This document shows, piece after piece, positions 7,829-11,371 of a stretch of DNA of 11,371 bases. How positions within the stretch are numbered: the stretch's first letter is position 1; each line of letters starts with the position of its first letter. The DNA is from a bacterium (GTDB taxonomy: Bacteria > Eremiobacterota > Eremiobacteria > Baltobacterales > Baltobacteraceae), in assembly GCA_021784715.1 (NCBI GenBank), contig JAJYHP010000068.1, forward strand, positions 1-11,371, in the 5' to 3' direction. Under the pieces are notes generated by a model. The model was not told the DNA's origin. It ran no database searches and saw only the letters and a program-made list of their open reading frames with translations. The position numbers and the translations under genes were made by a program.

Positions 7829-9244
7829 ATGGCGAACGATCCTCTCACCGCGCGCGGCGCTCAACGAATTCTCGACCGCGCGCTCCGCGACGGTGGGCTC
7901 TACGCCGACGTCTTTTGCGAACGCCGCTCGACGGTGCAGATGCGGTTGCAAGAGGGGGCGATTCATGAAGCGGGGCTCGCGCAGACGCTCGGAGCGGGCG
8001 TCCGCGTCGTCGTCGGAGAGTCGGCGGGGTACGCCTATACCGAAGATCTCACCGAAGAACGTTTGATCGAGGCCGCGGGGCGCGCCGCGGCGATCGCCCG
8101 TTTGACCGCCGAAGGCTCGGCGAGGGCGGCGCGACTAGATTCGCTCGATCGCGCTCGCGATGCGCTCTACGACCGCGCGCGAACCGAGAATGCAGCGCCG
8201 GCCCTTTTTGCCGCACTACTGGAGCGCGCGGATATCGCCGCGCGCGCGAACGAACCGCGCGTCGTTGCGGTCAACGCCCACATCGTCGACGAAGTGCAAG
8301 AACTCTGGATCGCCAGGAGCGACGGCTCCTTCCGTTTCGATCGCCGCCCGATGGTGACGCTCGGCGTGCAGTGCATCGCGCGCGCGGGTCGCGAGCGCGG
8401 TACGGGATATTGTGCCGACGGCGGGCGAACCTCCATCGGATTTTTCGACTCGACGACCCCCGAGGAACTCGCCCGCGAAGCCGCGCGTGTCGCCGCCGTA
8501 AATCTCGACGCACGCCCCGCTCCCGCTGGAGAGTTCGAGACGTTGATCGGTGCGGGCGGCGGCGGCGTGTTGCTGCACGAAGCGGTCGGACACGGTTTGG
8601 AAGGCGACTTCAACCGGCGAGGCGTCTCGCTCTATAGCGGCCGAATCGGCGAACGCGTCGCCAGCGAATGCGTCACGATTTACGACGACGGCGATCTCCC
8701 CGAAGAACGCGGCAGCGCGTCGTTCGACGACGAAGGGACGACGTGCGGGCATACGGTTTTGGTGGAGCGAGGAGTGCTGCGCGGCTACCTCCACGACGAA
8801 TTGAACGCGCGCCTGATGGGAATGCGATCGACGGGTAACGGGCGGCGACAATCGTTTCGGCACCTACCGCAGCCGCGAATGTGCAATACGTACATGCCGC
8901 CCGGCGAGGCGCCGCTCGACGAAATGATCGCGTCGGTGCGCGACGGGATCTACGCGAAATCGTTTGCCGGAGGGCAGGTGGATATCGGGAAAGGCGACTT
9001 CGTATTCATGATCGCGGAGGGCTATCGTATCGAACGAGGGCGCCTCGGAGCGGCGGTGAAAAATGCGACGATCGTCGGAAACGGCCCCGATGCGATGACG
9101 AAGGTCACCGCCGTCGGAAACGACGCGCGCCTCGCGCGCCGGCACTATACCTGCGGCAAGGGCGGGCAGTACGTTCCGGTCGGCGTCGGCATGCCGACGT
9201 TGAAAGTATCGGCGATGAGCCTCGGAGGTACCGAAGGTGCGTGA
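7829..9244 (+). CDS. tldD: Metalloprotease subunit TldD
   Basis: Catalytic subunit of the cytosolic TldD/TldE heterodimeric protease, which in E. coli matures microcin B17 and degrades the CcdA antitoxin; it cleaves unfolded peptides threaded into the complex. It has 471 residues, close to the 481 of E. coli TldD. The family zinc motif HExxxH is HEAVGH at 250-255, in the context LLHEAVGHGLEGDFNRRG. The conserved C-terminal Cys, a metal ligand in the family, is Cys442 in TCGKGGQYVPVGVGMPTLKV. Other family signatures are FDDEGT, NARLMGM and STGNGRR. The N-terminal domain (about 1-220) precedes the catalytic C-terminal domain. The ATG follows the dacB stop by seven bases and has AAGG-containing sequence just upstream. 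The last 8 bp overlap pmbA, consistent with equal expression of the two subunits. Confidence 0.97.
   Translation: MANDPLTARGAQRILDRALRDGGLYADVFCERRSTVQMRLQEGAIHEAGLAQTLGAGVRVVVGESAGYAYTEDLTEERLIEAAGRAAAIARLTAEGSARAARLDSLDRARDALYDRARTENAAPALFAALLERADIAARANEPRVVAVNAHIVDEVQELWIARSDGSFRFDRRPMVTLGVQCIARAGRERGTGYCADGGRTSIGFFDSTTPEELAREAARVAAVNLDARPAPAGEFETLIGAGGGGVLLHEAVGHGLEGDFNRRGVSLYSGRIGERVASECVTIYDDGDLPEERGSASFDDEGTTCGHTVLVERGVLRGYLHDELNARLMGMRSTGNGRRQSFRHLPQPRMCNTYMPPGEAPLDEMIASVRDGIYAKSFAGGQVDIGKGDFVFMIAEGYRIERGRLGAAVKNATIVGNGPDAMTKVTAVGNDARLARRHYTCGKGGQYVPVGVGMPTLKVSAMSLGGTEGA
9224..9229 (+). promoter_or_regulatory. Shine-Dalgarno sequence of pmbA
   Basis: GGAGGT lies inside the 3' end of tldD, seven bases before the GTG at 9237. 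It supports that start and the 8-bp gene overlap. Confidence 0.8.
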
Positions 9245-10580
9245 GGAAGAGGCTCGGGATCGCGCGAAACGCGCGGTGGAGATCGCCGTAACGGCGGGGG
9301 CGAGCGATGCCGAAGCGCGCATCGTGCTGGCGCGCCGTTTCAACGCCCAAGCGCGCGGCGAACGCATTACGAAACTCGACGCCTCCGATGGACGATCGCT
9401 CTCGATGCGCCTCTTTCTCGATGGGCGCAAAGCGACGTTGGCGGGGACGCACTGGAGCGACGAAGAGATTCGCGCGGGGGTCTCCGCGGCGCTGGAGCAA
9501 GCGCGATACGCGGGCGTCGATCCGTACGCCGGCCTGCCCGACCCGAGCGAGATCGCGGATCGGCAGCTCGATCTCTACGACGAGAACGTCGAACGACGCG
9601 GCGACGACGAACGTCTCGACGACGTACGCGATGTCGAACGGTCGATACGTGCCGCCGACGCGCGAATCGACAATAGTAACGGTTCGAGTTATCACGACGC
9701 GTGCGTGACGATGGCGCTCGCCAATTCGCGCGGCGCGCTGCGCAGTTATCGCGGAACGCAAGTCGCCCTTTCGGCCTCGCCGGTCGCGAGCGAGGGCGCC
9801 TATCGGCGCACGGCGCATTACGGCGACGCATCGCGCTTCCTATCGCGGCTCGAGGCGCCCGGCGCGCTCGCGCGCGAGGCGGTGCGACGCACGGTGCTCT
9901 TCTGCGGCGCCTCGAAGCCGCCGACGCAGACGACGGCGATCGTCTTCGACCGAGAGGTGGCTGCGGCGCTGCTCGGCGATCTCTTCGCCGCATGCAATGC
10001 GGCAAATGTCGCAGTGGGAAATTCGTGGCTCGCCGGGCGAATCGGCGAGCGTATCGGCAGCGACTCGCTCGAGATCTACGATGACGGCACGATCCCCGGA
10101 GCGTTGGGCTCCTCGCCGTTCGATGACGAAGGGGTGCCGACGCAGCGAACGACGGTATTCGAACGCGGCACGCTGCGATCGTTTCTTTTCGACACCTATT
10201 ACGCGCGACGGCTCGGCGCCCGCAGCACCGGGAACGCCTCGGGTGGAGGAATAGGGCCGAATACCTTCTTTCTCGCGCCTGGAGAGCGGACGCTCGAAGC
10301 GTTGGTCGCCGCGACGACGCGCGGAATCTTGGTGATGGAGACGATCGGCTTCGCTACCGAACACGCCTCGGGGCTCTACAGTCGCGGCGCACGCGGAATA
10401 ATGATCCGCGATGGTGAACTAGCAGAGCCTATCGAAGAATTCACGATTGCAGCTCCGTTCCCCGAGATACTCGCAGGCATCGACGCCGTCGCAAACGATC
10501 TCAAATTCGACGGATCGATTGCCTCCCCGAGTTTCCGGGTCGCCGAGATGCAAGTAAGCGGATCGCTATCCGCACCTTAG
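9237..10580 (+). CDS. pmbA: TldE/PmbA, partner subunit of the TldD protease
   Basis: Non-catalytic partner of TldD in the heterodimeric protease. It has 447 residues, close to the 450 of E. coli PmbA. It is visibly paralogous to TldD: the block GRIGER...IYDDG...FDDEG...ERGTLR...RSTGN at 10035-10238 aligns with 8639-8843 of tldD. It has no HExxxH motif anywhere, as expected for TldE, so it probably contributes to the substrate channel rather than chemistry. Family-typical C-terminal stretches are GGIGPNTFFLAPGE, GILVMETIG and ASGLYSRGARGIMIRDGE. The GTG at 9237 has an ideal Shine-Dalgarno sequence seven bases upstream and overlaps tldD by 8 bp. Its TAG stop forms part of the next gene's Shine-Dalgarno sequence. 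Confidence 0.95.
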   Translation: MREEEARDRAKRAVEIAVTAGASDAEARIVLARRFNAQARGERITKLDASDGRSLSMRLFLDGRKATLAGTHWSDEEIRAGVSAALEQARYAGVDPYAGLPDPSEIADRQLDLYDENVERRGDDERLDDVRDVERSIRAADARIDNSNGSSYHDACVTMALANSRGALRSYRGTQVALSASPVASEGAYRRTAHYGDASRFLSRLEAPGALAREAVRRTVLFCGASKPPTQTTAIVFDREVAAALLGDLFAACNAANVAVGNSWLAGRIGERIGSDSLEIYDDGTIPGALGSSPFDDEGVPTQRTTVFERGTLRSFLFDTYYARRLGARSTGNASGGGIGPNTFFLAPGERTLEALVAATTRGILVMETIGFATEHASGLYSRGARGIMIRDGELAEPIEEFTIAAPFPEILAGIDAVANDLKFDGSIASPSFRVAEMQVSGSLSAP

Positions 10581-10584
10581 GAGG
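10579..10584 (+). promoter_or_regulatory. Shine-Dalgarno sequence of the malic enzyme gene, overlapping the pmbA stop
   Basis: AGGAGG overlaps the pmbA TAG stop (10578-10580) and lies nine bases before the GTG at 10594. This decides the malic enzyme start. Ribosomes ending pmbA would sit over the site, so coupling is likely. Confidence 0.85.
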
Positions 10585-10593
10585 ATCGTAGTC

Positions 10594-11371
10594 GTGGCGC
10601 AAGTTGCAATCAGTTTTACGCTCATCATGCGCGTCGAGATGCCGAACGAAACGGGCGCTTTCGGCGTCCTCGCCAATGCGATCGGCGATGCCGGGGGCGT
10701 GATCGCCGCCGTCGATATGCGATCGGTCAATCGGTCGCGCGTCATCCGCGACGTTACCGTGAACGTCAGCTCCGAACAGATCGGAAACGACGTTCGCCGT
10801 TCGGTGGAAGCGATCGAAGACGCGCGCATCATCAGCATCTCCGATTCGACGTTCCTCGCTCACATCGGTGGAAAGATTCGCGTCGAACCAAAAATACCGG
10901 TAAAGACGCGACAGGATCTTTCGACGGTCTACACTCCCGGCGTCGCGCGCGTCTCGATGGCGATCGCCGCGGACCCGAGCAAAGCGTTCGCGCTGACGAT
11001 CAAGCGCAATAGCGTCGCCGTCGTCTCCGACGGCACGGCGGTCCTCGGGCTGGGGGATATCGGCCCGCTCGGCGCGCTCCCGGTGATGGAGGGCAAAGCG
11101 ATGCTCTTCAAACAGTTCGCCGATATCGATGCGTTTCCGATCTGCCTCGATACGAAAGATGTCGACGAAATCGTCGAAACCGTCGTACGGATCGCTCCGG
11201 TCTTCGGCGGTATCAATCTCGAAGATATCTCCGCTCCGCGCTGTTTTGAAGTCGAGCAGAAACTCATCGAGCGTCTCGATATTCCGGTGATGCACGACGA
11301 CCAACACGGTACCGCGGTCGTCATCCTGGCGGCGTTGATGAATGCGGCGAAGGTGGTCGGCAAGGAGTTCT
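10594..11371 (+). CDS. NAD(P)-dependent malic enzyme with N-terminal ACT domain, 3'-truncated
   Basis: Oxidative decarboxylation of L-malate to pyruvate and CO2 with NAD(P)+, linking the TCA cycle to pyruvate; cytosolic. The frame runs off the window after 259 codons, so only the N-terminal part is visible. Residues about 7-80 look like an ACT domain (ISFTLIMRVEMPNETGAFG, then a second strand-rich segment ending DSTFLAHIGG), which in enzymes usually binds an amino acid for allosteric control. The malic N-domain follows: VYTPGVARV with the probable catalytic Tyr, SDGTAVLGLGDIGP, MEGKAMLFKQFADID, then NLEDISAPRCFE with metal-binding acidic residues, and MHDDQHGTA at the start of the NAD-binding part. 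The Rossmann domain lies beyond the end. GTG at 10594 is supported by AGGAGG nine bases upstream. A role distinct from the peptidases before it is likely. Cofactor preference cannot be determined here. Confidence 0.94.
   Translation, partial: MAQVAISFTLIMRVEMPNETGAFGVLANAIGDAGGVIAAVDMRSVNRSRVIRDVTVNVSSEQIGNDVRRSVEAIEDARIISISDSTFLAHIGGKIRVEPKIPVKTRQDLSTVYTPGVARVSMAIAADPSKAFALTIKRNSVAVVSDGTAVLGLGDIGPLGALPVMEGKAMLFKQFADIDAFPICLDTKDVDEIVETVVRIAPVFGGINLEDISAPRCFEVEQKLIERLDIPVMHDDQHGTAVVILAALMNAAKVVGKEF

Noticed and set aside
7829..10580. TldD/PmbA pair as the core of a RiPP or microcin biosynthesis cluster
   Set aside because: No precursor peptide, cyclodehydratase, radical SAM enzyme or dedicated ABC exporter is visible. 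TldD/E is widespread outside such clusters.
1053..10967. Five copies of the palindrome GCGATCGC (at 1053, 1668, 2277, 8090, 10960), the cyanobacterial HIP1 octamer
   Set aside because: Far sparser than in HIP1-rich cyanobacteria, and four of the five lie in runs of GCG/GCC/ATC-type codons that this GC-rich genome favours. It is not evidence of cyanobacterial origin or of a dedicated repeat.

Overview
The window is a high-GC bacterial chromosomal segment packed with seven genes, all on the + strand and with no intergenic gap longer than 13 bases. The first gene (RND efflux permease) is cut at its 5' end and the last (malic enzyme) at its 3' end. There are no rRNA, tRNA, mobile-element, CRISPR or phage signals. 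An RND pump and a periplasmic-type PBP4 carboxypeptidase suggest an organism with a Gram-negative-style envelope. Strong GC bias, frequent GTG starts (four of the six visible starts) and the gene mix would fit a poorly cultivated GC-rich lineage such as Eremiobacterota (WPS-2) or a neighbour. This placement is a low-confidence guess, because the window holds no phylogenetic marker.

Layout: 1-3209, HAE1/AcrB-family RND permease with intact proton-relay residues and about 110 extra hydrophobic residues between TM6 and TM7. 3196-3963, short-chain dehydrogenase/reductase (SDR) whose catalytic Tyr position holds His. 3960-6524, M1 zinc aminopeptidase with a C-terminal HEAT-repeat domain and terminal coiled coil. 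6529-7821, membrane-anchored or exported D-Ala-D-Ala carboxypeptidase of the S13/PBP4 family. 7829-9244 and 9237-10580, the two subunits of the TldD/TldE (PmbA) metalloprotease. 10594-11371, NAD(P)-dependent malic enzyme with an N-terminal ACT domain.

The genes are joined by a 14-bp overlap, a 4-bp ATGA overlap, 4-nt and 7-nt gaps, an 8-bp overlap and a 13-nt gap. This argues for one transcript read from a promoter upstream of the window, with much translational coupling. Strong Shine-Dalgarno sequences precede pmbA and the malic enzyme gene. The core 3960-10580 is a block of four peptidase genes: N-terminal trimming in the cytoplasm, peptidoglycan D-Ala trimming outside, and TldD/E peptide proteolysis in the cytoplasm. 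They may serve general peptide turnover and envelope upkeep. No precursor peptide or other RiPP-specific gene is visible.

The most notable departures from family norms are the extra membrane segments in the RND pump, the Tyr-to-His change in the SDR, and the HEAT/coiled-coil tail of the aminopeptidase. I see no clear evidence of a wholly new multi-gene system.
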